Part shown: positions 1 to 6,771 of the stretch, piece after piece
Layout: every line of letters begins with the position of its first letter
How positions within the stretch are numbered: position 1 is the stretch's first letter
Assembly (NCBI GenBank): GCA_015523685.1
Contig: WAJW01000148.1
Coordinates: 1-17,893, forward strand
Direction of reading: 5' to 3'
Source of the DNA: Archaeoglobaceae archaeon
GTDB lineage: Archaea; Halobacteriota; Archaeoglobi; Archaeoglobales; JdFR-42
Length of the DNA stretch: 17,893 nucleotides
Notes under the pieces: model-generated
What the model was told of the DNA's origin: nothing
Seen by the model: only the letters and a program-made list of their open reading frames with translations
The model's database searches: none
Made by a program: the position numbers and the translations under genes

Positions 1-749
1 GGAGAACTGTGGAACTCGGGGGTCTGCCGGCCTTTCCTGTAAACATCTCCATCAATGAGAAGGCCGCCCATGCAACTCCGGGAAGGAATGACAGTTCAGC
101 ATTCAAAGATGGAGACCTTGTCAAGCTCGATATCGGAGTTCACATAGATGGATGGATCGCAGATACCGCCATTTCCGTTGATTTGGGTGATAATGCAGAT
201 CTGATTAAGGCATCCGAGACCGCACTGAAAAATGCGATGGATGTAATAGAGGCCGGAGCTGACACAGCATACATCGGAGAGGTCATTGAAAAAACCATAA
301 GGGAATTCAATTTCAAACCGGTCGTTAACCTGACCGGACATGGACTCATGCCATACACACAGCATGCCCCTCCAACGGTATACAACAGAAAGATGGAGAG
401 GGGCGTTAAACTCGAGGAGGGGATGATAATAGCCATTGAGCCATTCGCAACTCCCGGGATTGGCAAGGTGGTTGAGACAAACGAGGTTGAAATCTACTCC
501 CTCCTGAAAAGAAAACCTGTAAGGCTTCCCCTTGAAAGAAAACTCATGCAGGAAATAGAAAAATACAGAACACTCCCCTTTGCAAGAAGGTGGATAAAAA
601 CCGAGAGATCCGACTTTCTTCTGAAAAAACTCAGCGCACAGAAAATCCTCAGAAAGTACCCGGTTCTTTCAGAGACATCTGGAGAGAAAGTATCTCAGGC
701 AGAGCACACCGTCATTGTGGAAGAAGGGGGATATAAACTCGTTACGTGA
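1..749 (+). CDS. map: Methionine aminopeptidase, type II (5' partial)
   Basis: Removes the initiator methionine from new proteins in the cytoplasm. The reading frame is open to the left edge, so the real start lies outside; the GTG at position 9 is an internal valine. Counting from that GTG, the five metal ligands of the pita-bread fold are present: D41 (in KLDIG), D52 (in ADTA), H111 (in GHG), E144 (in IEPF) and E232 (in AEHT), plus the substrate-contacting H21 (in AAHATP). Between the last two ligands lies a basic helical insert (roughly residues 155-225), the type II hallmark. About 45-50 N-terminal residues are missing compared with usual archaeal members of about 290-295. Its stop codon (747-749) touches the stop of convergent rps6e with no base between. 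Family assignment is secure. Confidence 0.96.
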   Translation, partial: RTVELGGLPAFPVNISINEKAAHATPGRNDSSAFKDGDLVKLDIGVHIDGWIADTAISVDLGDNADLIKASETALKNAMDVIEAGADTAYIGEVIEKTIREFNFKPVVNLTGHGLMPYTQHAPPTVYNRKMERGVKLEEGMIIAIEPFATPGIGKVVETNEVEIYSLLKRKPVRLPLERKLMQEIEKYRTLPFARRWIKTERSDFLLKKLSAQKILRKYPVLSETSGEKVSQAEHTVIVEEGGYKLVT

Positions 750-1148
750 TTATTCCTTTTCTTCCCTGCTACCGAAAAACTCTTCAAGCGGTACCTTGCC
801 CTTTGTGACCACCCTGACATTGAGCTGAACTATATCAGGAGATATGACCCTTCCTCTGACCATCTTTCTTCTTCTGATTCCCCTCTCCCTTGGCCTGTAA
901 CCCACTCCACCGGAGAGCAGAAGTCTCCTCCTTCCACTCCCAGGTAGATCGGGCCTCATGGGAAAACCATCCTTATCCGAACCACCTGTGATTTCAAGTT
1001 CATAATCCGGCGATAGGTCAAATACGGTACCGACCACCTTATCTCCTATCTCCTTTCCAATGAGTTTGTTTGCACTGGCTCCACTGATTATTGTGGAATA
1101 CGCCCTTCCCGTTTCTGGATCCGAGATCACAACTCTAAACTCAGTCAT
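750..1148 (-). CDS. rps6e: 30S ribosomal protein S6e
   Basis: Small-subunit ribosomal protein found in archaea and eukaryotes, 132 residues, the usual archaeal length. The N-terminal beta-barrel starts FRVVISDPETGRAY, followed by the family-typical GGSDKDGFPMRPDL at about 55-68 and the basic GGVGYRPRERGIRRRK stretch at about 80-95. ATG start with an SD-like GGTGATGG that overlaps the TGA of the upstream infB gene, leaving a 9-base gap, so the two are probably translated from one mRNA. It is last in the ribosomal/translation operon. Downstream it runs directly into the 3' end of map on the opposite strand, with no T-run terminator visible in between. Confidence 0.97.
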   Translation of the reverse strand: MTEFRVVISDPETGRAYSTIISGASANKLIGKEIGDKVVGTVFDLSPDYELEITGGSDKDGFPMRPDLPGSGRRRLLLSGGVGYRPRERGIRRRKMVRGRVISPDIVQLNVRVVTKGKVPLEEFFGSREEKE

Positions 1149-1157
1149 TCCATCACC

Positions 1158-2921
1158 TCACTTGCCCCAGAAGGGGTTGTTTTTTCGTTTTATATTTAAA
1201 AATTCCTCTAACACCTCAACTTCATCAGGTGAAAGGGTGTCCTTCAGCTCGGCCTCGAGAATCCTTGCATGCCTCTCAGGAATGTCAACATAGAGGACTT
1301 CATCATCCTTCACATGCCTTCCCACAAGGATGCCATCTATTGAAACAGCAACCTCCATCCCTGCTTTGGCAGATGGTATATTATTTCCCCTATCCTGGAT
1401 TCCCTTAACCTGACCTGCTGAAACTCCATCCGACCTGATCAGATTAACTCCATTTCTCAGCTCCCCCGCCAGAACTCTAACGCCAACTATGGCGGGCTTG
1501 CTCCTTCTGAAAATAAAATCCGGTAAAAGCTGGATCTTTCCGGGTCTTATCATCTCCTCCGCCCTGCTCTTTTCCATCTTTCTCCTTTCTTCCTCAACCC
1601 ATTCCTGGAAGTCATCTATCAGTGTGTATATAACATCCCCGAGAAACAGTCTCACATCATAATTCCGGGCCTCTTCCTCAACACCGGGGAGTGGCCTGAC
1701 GTTGAAACCAAGTATTACCTTCAGAAGAGGGTCCCTTACGGTTCCGGCCTCGATAACATCCCTTCTCGTAATATTTCCCACTTCTGCTCTCCTTATCGGG
1801 ATATCATTTTCTTTAAGTTCATTTATGATTGCCTCCAGAGAGCCGAGGGTGTCAGCACGTACAACAATGCCTTCTTCATCGGTCTCAATCCTTATGCTCT
1901 CATACTCCTTCTTCATTTCTCTCAGAAATTCCCGTATATCCTCATCTGATTCAACGGACTGGAACTCACTTCCAGCAAGAACCTTCTCTATACCGCTTGC
2001 AACGATTTTTATACCTGCTGCAGCGGTAACCTCATCAACCTTCCTGAACCTGCTCTCAATCCTCATCTCCATCAGTTCTCTGGGTTTGAAAATTCCCTTG
2101 ACGTGGGTGACCACAGGTTCATCAACACCTCCAATGACAATTCTGTCACCTGTCTTCAGTGTCCCATCGTAGAGAATTGCGTCCATCGTTAGCCCCAGTC
2201 CACGTTCCTCCTTGATCTCGAGAATGGTTCCCCTTGCCCTGCCTGAAACGTGGAGTTTCAGGCTATCCTCCATGAATCGCTGGGCAAGCCCAACCAACAC
2301 CGCAAGGAGCTCCGCTATTCCTTCCCCGGTGAGAGCACTTATGGGAACAATTGCAAGGGTTCTCTGGAAATCCTTTATCCTGTCGAATCTTTCCGCACTG
2401 AACCCGAGATCATAAAACTCGCCTATCAACCTGTAAAGCTTTTCATCAAACCTGAACCTGACCTGATCCTCCTGCCTGCTGTATGACTCAATAAATGAGA
2501 ACGTTCTGGATGATTCCCATCCGGGAATCCTGTCGATCTTATTTGCCGCAACAACAAAGGGCGTCCTGAATGTTTTGAGGATGCTCACCGCTTCATGGGT
2601 CTGAGGTTTGAAGCCCTCATTTATATCAACTATCAGCACAGCAAGATCGGCAAGAGAACTGCCTCTCCTCCTGAGATTTGTGAAAGCATGATGGCCCGGA
2701 GTGTCTATGAAAAGCAATCCGGGAATGCTTATCCTCGCCCTGGAAATCCCCTTGCTTATTTCAAGGATTGTATCGATGGGAATCTCTGTCGCTCCTATAT
2801 GCTGGGTTATGCCCCCTGCCTCTCTCTGAACTACTCTCGTTCCCCTTATTCTGTCAAGAAGGGTTGTTTTGCCATGATCAACATGTCCGAGAATTGAAAC
2901 AATGGGGGTCCTGAGAGGCAA
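1158..2921 (-). CDS. infB: Translation initiation factor aIF5B (IF2-like GTPase)
   Basis: GTPase that promotes subunit joining and initiator tRNA positioning. With the TTG start at 2921 the protein has 587 residues: G1 GHVDHGKT at 12-19, G3 DTPGH at 73-77, G4 NKID at 127-130, G5 SALTGEG at 195-201, then domains II, III and the C-terminal domain IV typical of the archaeal/eukaryotic form, which lacks the long bacterial/eukaryotic N-terminal extension. The P-loop is uninterrupted, so there is no intein here. An upstream in-frame GTG at 2948 would add nine residues but has no SD and overlaps ndk by 16 bases; the TTG has AAAGGTG six bases before it, and the protein then begins PLRTPIVSILGHVDHG, as this family usually does. 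Sits between ndk and rps6e, a common archaeal order. Confidence 0.95.
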   Translation of the reverse strand: MPLRTPIVSILGHVDHGKTTLLDRIRGTRVVQREAGGITQHIGATEIPIDTILEISKGISRARISIPGLLFIDTPGHHAFTNLRRRGSSLADLAVLIVDINEGFKPQTHEAVSILKTFRTPFVVAANKIDRIPGWESSRTFSFIESYSRQEDQVRFRFDEKLYRLIGEFYDLGFSAERFDRIKDFQRTLAIVPISALTGEGIAELLAVLVGLAQRFMEDSLKLHVSGRARGTILEIKEERGLGLTMDAILYDGTLKTGDRIVIGGVDEPVVTHVKGIFKPRELMEMRIESRFRKVDEVTAAAGIKIVASGIEKVLAGSEFQSVESDEDIREFLREMKKEYESIRIETDEEGIVVRADTLGSLEAIINELKENDIPIRRAEVGNITRRDVIEAGTVRDPLLKVILGFNVRPLPGVEEEARNYDVRLFLGDVIYTLIDDFQEWVEEERRKMEKSRAEEMIRPGKIQLLPDFIFRRSKPAIVGVRVLAGELRNGVNLIRSDGVSAGQVKGIQDRGNNIPSAKAGMEVAVSIDGILVGRHVKDDEVLYVDIPERHARILEAELKDTLSPDEVEVLEEFLNIKRKNNPFWGK

Positions 2922-2927
2922 CCCGAA

Positions 2928-2934
2928 CACCTTT
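2928..2934 (-). promoter_or_regulatory. SD site deciding the aIF5B start
   Basis: On the - strand this reads AAAGGTG, overlaps the ndk stop codon (2933-2935) and lies six bases before the TTG at 2921. No comparable site precedes the upstream GTG at 2948. This is the main reason for preferring the shorter aIF5B. Confidence 0.5.
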
Positions 2935-3385
2935 ATTCGTAAACCCACTCATCGTCGGGCATTGTATAGCTCAGAATCTCATCGGAATTGAAAAACAGAT
3001 CTATTTCCCTTCTGGCAGAGTTTTCTGAATCGGATGCATGAATGATATTTCTGCCGATGTCCAGCGCAAAATCACCCCTTATGCTTCCAGGAGTTGCCTC
3101 TGCCGGGTTTGTTTTCCCGACCATCTGCCTGACGACGGATATCGCGTTCCTGCCTTCGACAACCATGGCGACAACAGGGCCAGAGGTTATGTACTTCACA
3201 AGGGCTTCAAAAAAGGGCTTTTCTCTGTGCTCTTCATAATGCCTTTCCGCAAGATCGGATGAAATGTTGATCATCTTCATTGCAACAATCTTCAGGCCTT
3301 TAAGCTCGATTCTCTCTATTACCTTCCCTATGAGCCTTCTTTTAACCCCATCCGGTTTTACCATCACAAAGGTTCTCTCCATCAT
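2933..3385 (-). CDS. ndk: Nucleoside diphosphate kinase
   Basis: Transfers the terminal phosphate between nucleoside tri- and diphosphates through a phosphohistidine. From the ATG at 3385 the protein is 150 residues, the normal family length, starting MMERTFVMVKPDGV. The catalytic histidine is H116 in the NIIHASDS motif (113-120), and the K10-P11-D12-G13 and RGDF (103-106) family motifs are present. The reading frame stays open upstream to an ATG at 3454, but that extension lies wholly inside rpl24e in another frame and has no counterpart in the family, so I reject it. The start overlaps the rpl24e stop as ATGA. Either ATG of the double ATG could be used. Confidence 0.97.
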   Translation of the reverse strand: MMERTFVMVKPDGVKRRLIGKVIERIELKGLKIVAMKMINISSDLAERHYEEHREKPFFEALVKYITSGPVVAMVVEGRNAISVVRQMVGKTNPAEATPGSIRGDFALDIGRNIIHASDSENSARREIDLFFNSDEILSYTMPDDEWVYE

Positions 3386-3558
3386 GCTCTTGCCTTCTCT
3401 GTCCATCTGACCTTTCTCGGATTCCTTTTCAACTTTACCATGTTCTTCTCGCATTTAGAGGAGCAGAAAAAAAAGATCTTGCCATCAGTTTTAACGTACA
3501 TCTTGCCCGTGCCTGGCTCTATTTCCCGCCCGCAGAATGAGCACACTCTCTGCTGCAT
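3382..3558 (-). CDS. rpl24e: 50S ribosomal protein L24e (58 aa)
   Basis: Small zinc-ribbon ribosomal protein that is easy to miss because of its length. Translation of 3558 to 3382 gives 58 residues starting MQQRVCSFCGREIEPGTG and ending WTEKARA. Four cysteines form two CxxC-type pairs: C6-x2-C9 and C32-x3-C36, the zinc-binding set of the L24e family. The central MYVKTDGKIFFFCSSKC and basic KLKRNPRKVRWT segments are classic L24e. ATG start, with SD AGGTGAT six bases upstream overlapping the end of rps28e; the gap to rps28e is six bases. Its TGA overlaps the ndk ATG (ATGA), implying translational coupling. Gene order rps28e-rpl24e-ndk is conserved in many archaea. Confidence 0.97.
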   Translation of the reverse strand: MQQRVCSFCGREIEPGTGKMYVKTDGKIFFFCSSKCEKNMVKLKRNPRKVRWTEKARA

Positions 3559-3564
3559 CAGCCA

Positions 3565-3774
3565 TCACCTTACCATCAGCTTCTTGGCCTCTCTTGCAGT
3601 CTCCAGAAGCATTATTTTATCTCCAACTCTCACGGGGCCTATAACATTCCTGGTGATTATCCTGCCCTTGTTGGAGCCTTCCAGAATTCTGCATTTCACC
3701 TGTACCGCTTCGCCATGCATTCCTGTTCGCCCGATTATTTCTATTATCTCTGCGGGTTCCGCATCGTTTGACAT
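3565..3774 (-). CDS. rps28e: 30S ribosomal protein S28e
   Basis: Small OB-fold protein of the archaeal/eukaryotic small subunit, 69 residues, normal length. It contains the family-typical GRTGMHGEAVQVKCRILEG at about 15-33 and the RNVIGPVRVGDKIMLLET segment at about 42-59, followed by the usual arginine/lysine-rich tail. ATG start with SD AGGTGA just after the rpl7ae stop; the two genes are 10 bases apart. Part of the rpl7ae-rps28e-rpl24e-ndk-infB-rps6e run. Confidence 0.97.
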   Translation of the reverse strand: MSNDAEPAEIIEIIGRTGMHGEAVQVKCRILEGSNKGRIITRNVIGPVRVGDKIMLLETAREAKKLMVR

Positions 3775-3784
3775 TTCAGCTCAC

Positions 3785-4156
3785 CTATTTTTTCAATGCC
3801 TGTACTTTCTTTATTACACTTTCGAGACCTGCCTTGTTTTCACCCTCATCTATAATTGCACAGCTTGCAGCGGGAACGTCAATTCCACATGCTGCACCAA
3901 GCTCAGTTTTCTTCTTTACATAGATATAGGGTATTTTCTTTTCCTCACACAGGAGTGGGAGATGCGCAACCACTTCAGGAGGATCAACATCCTCCGCTAT
4001 ATAAACCAGCTTTGCAACTCCTCTCTCTACCGCCTTGGTGGTTTCATTGGTACCTTTCTTTATCTTCCCCGTTTCTCTCACCCTTTCAAGCAATTCAAGG
4101 GACTCGTTCTCAAGCTCCCCCGGAACCTCGAAACGCACGTGTATGGCATTTACCAT
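3785..4156 (-). CDS. rpl7ae: 50S ribosomal protein L7Ae (K-turn binding)
   Basis: Binds kink-turns in 23S rRNA, box C/D and H/ACA guide RNAs and, in several archaea, RNase P RNA. 123 residues, usual length. The RNA-binding signature KKGTNETTKAVERGVAKLV is at about 33-51, followed by IAEDVDPPE and the loop LGAACGIDVPAAS at about 86-98. ATG start preceded at six bases by GGAGGTGA, the strongest SD form in the window, fitting a highly expressed protein. First of the ribosomal genes in this run; 68 bases separate it from the upstream phoU-like gene on the same strand. Confidence 0.98.
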   Translation of the reverse strand: MVNAIHVRFEVPGELENESLELLERVRETGKIKKGTNETTKAVERGVAKLVYIAEDVDPPEVVAHLPLLCEEKKIPYIYVKKKTELGAACGIDVPAASCAIIDEGENKAGLESVIKKVQALKK

Positions 4157-4162
4157 ATCAAT

Positions 4163-4170
4163 TCACCTCC
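4163..4170 (-). promoter_or_regulatory. Strong SD of rpl7ae
   Basis: Reads GGAGGTGA on the - strand, a full match to the 3' end of archaeal 16S rRNA, six bases before the rpl7ae ATG. The rest of the 68-base gap (4157-4224) shows no clear TATA box and no T-run, so it is not obvious where rpl7ae transcription begins. Confidence 0.75.
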
Positions 4171-4224
4171 TTCAGGTATTCCTTCATCAGTCATTGAACT
4201 TACTGACACAGAGATTTCCCCTTT

Positions 4225-5274
4225 TTAACCTTTTTGGTATTCCTGTCTTTTCAGCATAACCCTCGTACTCCTGTTGAATGCTATTTCACCTATGGCCTTT
4301 CCATTCTTTGAAATATCATGAAGATTCTCAAGTATGAGTCTCAGGAAAAGGAACTGATCGGTGTTGTGCTCTGTCCTCGAGACAACATCCCTTATGAATT
4401 TTACTATCCTGTCTCCCACACCCACAAATTCCTCTATGGCCTTTTCAGAAAGGAGAAGATCTTCTTCAAAAAAGCTCTTTGTTGCTATTTCAAAGGATGA
4501 AAAAAGAGAATCCATTATCTCCATAAGACCTTCCACAATCTTTGGGTCAAGTTCCCTATCCAGAATATGAGTTGCATAATGGGCCACTGATGAGATGTTA
4601 TCTCCCACCTCTTCGAGATATTTTGCAACCAGTCTGTGACCCAGAATCAATCTGAGCTCATCCCAGTTGAATGTACCTGAAATTCTTTTTAGAACCTTGT
4701 TTTCCTGTCTCACAGCAAGGAGATAAAGTCTGTCTGCATCCTTTTCAAATCTCATAATGGAATCCACGATGTCCATATCTCTATCTCTAAAAAGGGTTTT
4801 GAGACCTGAATACATGGAAATGACAAGCTGTGAGAGCCTTCTCAGAACATCTTCAATTTCAAGTCCTTCAACCGCAAGGCATCTGACAACCACCTCACTT
4901 GGGGAGACGCTTATGACCTCCATCCCGACGAGATCCCTGACGATCTCACTCACAGCACTAACAACCTTTGGATCAACCTGTTTACCTGTAAACCTGATCT
5001 CATCAAGACCGAGAATATAAAGGGCGTATATGTATCTCCTGAGAAATTTTTCATTGAGGAGTGGTAACTTCTCTATAACTGCAATTTCCTCATCCTTTTC
5101 CCTTCTCTCAAAATGCTCAGGAAGTATCCTCAGAGTACCATCTGACTCTCTCAACAAAAGCACGGTATCTCCCTGGGAGAGGGAGTTTCCTTTGATCCAG
5201 TCTTTTGGCAGACTCACCATGAAACTCGAACCACCGATGAACTGCAATTTCCTGTGCTCAATTTTGCCATCCAT
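4225..5274 (-). CDS. PhoU-like regulator with N-terminal SpoVT/AbrB domain
   Basis: From the ATG at 5274 the protein has 349 residues. Residues about 5-50 (HRKLQFIGGSSFMVSLPKDW, then QGDTVLLL) match the AbrB/SpoVT swapped-hairpin DNA-binding domain. The rest is helical and carries two PhoU-type repeats (about 115-215 and 225-330), including FEKDADRLYLLAVRQ and LVAKYLEEVGDNISSVAHYA with the acidic ExxxD-type metal-binding pattern. This architecture is common in archaea and usually annotated as a phosphate-uptake regulator, though no pst transport genes are in view. An open frame reaches 5385, but GGAGGG lies six bases before the ATG at 5274, and the extra 37 residues come from AT-rich promoter sequence. 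Divergent from korD, and upstream of rpl7ae on the same strand. Confidence 0.88.
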   Translation of the reverse strand: MDGKIEHRKLQFIGGSSFMVSLPKDWIKGNSLSQGDTVLLLRESDGTLRILPEHFERREKDEEIAVIEKLPLLNEKFLRRYIYALYILGLDEIRFTGKQVDPKVVSAVSEIVRDLVGMEVISVSPSEVVVRCLAVEGLEIEDVLRRLSQLVISMYSGLKTLFRDRDMDIVDSIMRFEKDADRLYLLAVRQENKVLKRISGTFNWDELRLILGHRLVAKYLEEVGDNISSVAHYATHILDRELDPKIVEGLMEIMDSLFSSFEIATKSFFEEDLLLSEKAIEEFVGVGDRIVKFIRDVVSRTEHNTDQFLFLRLILENLHDISKNGKAIGEIAFNRSTRVMLKRQEYQKG

Positions 5275-5329
5275 ACCAGACCCTCCAGTTATTAGTATAT
5301 CATATAATTTTATTCGTATGTTCCAGCAT

Positions 5330-5344
5330 GGATATATATATTTT
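5330..5344 (-). promoter_or_regulatory. Candidate TATA region for the phoU-like gene
   Basis: The - strand reads AAAATATATATATCC here. A start site about 26 bases downstream (near 5310) would give a leader of roughly 35 bases containing the GGAGGG SD. A second AT-rich stretch at about 5300-5312 is an alternative. The region is so AT-rich that the exact box cannot be decided by eye. Confidence 0.4.
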
Positions 5345-5366
5345 ATGCCGGGATGAAGTAATAAAA

Positions 5367-5381
5367 GCAAAAAGTTTATAG
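5367..5381 (+). promoter_or_regulatory. Candidate promoter of the kor-suc operon
   Basis: Reads GCAAAAAGTTTATAG: a purine-rich BRE-like element joined to a TATA box (centre near 5377), a typical euryarchaeal layout. The predicted transcript start near 5403-5405 leaves a leader of about 50 bases with SD GGAGGA at 5445-5450. Confidence 0.55.
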
Positions 5382-5453
5382 ACATCTATTCGAACTAATA
5401 CACCTTCTGGGTATGACATTTAACGCTTTGAAGTATCATGCAATGGAGGACAA

Positions 5454-5687
5454 ATGATTATGACCGTTAAAATAAATATTGACAGACATCTATGCAAAAG
5501 CTGTGGGATATGTGTTGACCTCTGTCCCACCTCTGTTTTTATTTTCGACGAATCACAGATGTATCCAGTTCCTGAGAATATTGAAAAATGCATAAAGTGC
5601 ATGTTCTGTGAACTTAGGTGTCCTGATTTTGCCGTTGAGGTTATAACGGAGGGTTCTGATGAGAGCGAGATTGATACAGGGGAATGA
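5454..5687 (+). CDS. korD: 2-oxoacid:ferredoxin oxidoreductase, delta (ferredoxin) subunit
   Basis: Small 2x[4Fe-4S] subunit that carries electrons between the KorAB active site and free ferredoxin. 77 residues. Two complete cluster motifs, CKSCGICVDLCP (about 14-25) and CIKCMFCELRCP (about 46-57), each CxxCxxCxxxCP. SD GGAGGA at 5445-5450 is only three bases before the ATG at 5454 but nine before the ATG at 5460, so the 75-residue form starting MTVKINIDRHL is also possible. First gene of a six-gene operon; its last 29 bases overlap korA. Assignment to Kor rather than another 2-oxoacid oxidoreductase rests on gene context. Confidence 0.92.
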   Translation: MIMTVKINIDRHLCKSCGICVDLCPTSVFIFDESQMYPVPENIEKCIKCMFCELRCPDFAVEVITEGSDESEIDTGE

Positions 5688-6771
5688 GGCGTGTGTTGAG
5701 GGTGCAATAACGGCAGGATGCAGATTTTTTGCCGGATATCCCATTACTCCCTCATCTGAGATTGCCGAACTCATGTCCCTGAAACTTCCTGAACTTGGTG
5801 GGGTTTTCATACAGATGGAAGATGAAATTGCATCCATATCCGCAATAATAGGTGCCTCTCTCACGGGAAAAAAGGCCATGACCGCCACATCGGGGCCGGG
5901 TTTCAGTCTTATGCAGGAGAACATAGGTTTTGCATCAATTACAGAAACACCTGTTGTTATCGTCAACGTTCAGAGGGGGGGTCCAAGTACAGGAAGGCCT
6001 ACCTCTCCATCACAGGGAGACGTCATGCAGGCAAGATGGGGAACCCACGGTGATCATCCCGTTGTTGTCTACTGCCCCACTTCAGTTCAGGAAACCTTCG
6101 AACTCACTGTTGAGAGTTTCAACACCGCTGAAATGCTCAGAGTTCCCGTAATCCTCCTGTCAGATGAGGTTATAGCCCACATGAGAGAGAGATTTGTACC
6201 TCCCGAAAACATCAGGGTGATTGACAGAAAGAGGCCGTCCGGAGGGGATTACATACCCTTTGCCGATGATGGCAGTGGCGTTCCACCCATGGCCGACTTC
6301 GGTTCGGGTTACAGATACCACGTAACGGGACTCATCCATGATGAAACAGGGTTTCCGAGTGAAGACCCTGAAGTGCAGAGAAAACTTCTGGAAAGGCTCA
6401 TGAACAAGACGGAAAGGTACAGGGATGAGATAACATTCGTTGATGAATACCACACAGAGGATATGGATATATGTGTTATAAGCTATGGTTCCTCTTTCAG
6501 ATCCTCAATTCATGCTGTGAACGAACTAAGAAAAAAGGGTGTCAAGGTGGGCTGTTTGAAACTCAAAACCCTGTGGCCATTTCCGGGAGAAAAGGTCAAG
6601 GAAGTAGGAGAGACCGTCAAAAAGATTGTTGTTCCGGAACTTAATTTTGGCCAGATCGGTGATGAGGTGAGAAAGTACACCCATATCCCCGTTATCGGGG
6701 TCAACAGATACGATGGAAATCTCATGAGGCCGGAAGAAATTAAAAATGCCATTCTGGAGGGAGTCAATTGA
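5659..6771 (+). CDS. korA: 2-oxoglutarate:ferredoxin oxidoreductase, alpha subunit
   Basis: Large subunit of the CoA-dependent oxidative decarboxylase of 2-oxoglutarate, a reversible reaction using ferredoxin. 370 residues, usual for separate KorA. The N-terminal pyrimidine-binding domain shows GNEACVEGAITAGCRFFAGYPITPSSEIAE (about 8-37), with the conserved YPITPSSE, then MEDEIASISAIIGAS and TATSGPGFSLMQE (about 73-89). The C-terminal domain (about 260-370) has the transketolase-C-like LKTLWPFPGEKV and VVPELNFGQIG. ATG start with GGAGGG five bases before it, inside korD; the 29-base overlap with korD suggests coupled translation. The stop overlaps the korB start (TTGA). Confidence 0.94.
   Translation: MRARLIQGNEACVEGAITAGCRFFAGYPITPSSEIAELMSLKLPELGGVFIQMEDEIASISAIIGASLTGKKAMTATSGPGFSLMQENIGFASITETPVVIVNVQRGGPSTGRPTSPSQGDVMQARWGTHGDHPVVVYCPTSVQETFELTVESFNTAEMLRVPVILLSDEVIAHMRERFVPPENIRVIDRKRPSGGDYIPFADDGSGVPPMADFGSGYRYHVTGLIHDETGFPSEDPEVQRKLLERLMNKTERYRDEITFVDEYHTEDMDICVISYGSSFRSSIHAVNELRKKGVKVGCLKLKTLWPFPGEKVKEVGETVKKIVVPELNFGQIGDEVRKYTHIPVIGVNRYDGNLMRPEEIKNAILEGVN

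Noticed and set aside
3386..3454. N-terminal extension of the ndk reading frame
   Set aside because: It is the tail of rpl24e read in another frame; it has no similarity to Ndk and would give a protein 23 residues too long.
4157..4224. Box C/D-like words (TGATGA and CTGA) in the rpl7ae leader, as a possible kink-turn for L7Ae autoregulation
   Set aside because: L7Ae autoregulation through leader kink-turns is known in some archaea, but here the bases flanking the two boxes do not pair to form the required stem, and the first box position is C instead of a purine.
3440..4228. 262-codon open frame on the + strand
   Set aside because: Antisense to rpl24e, rps28e and rpl7ae; translation is Cys/Phe/Leu-rich without recognisable domains, a shadow.
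5275..5453. Operator-like palindromes in the divergent phoU/korD gap (for example TTCGAA near 5390)
   Set aside because: Only six-base or AT-only palindromes are visible, no more than expected in such AT-rich sequence.
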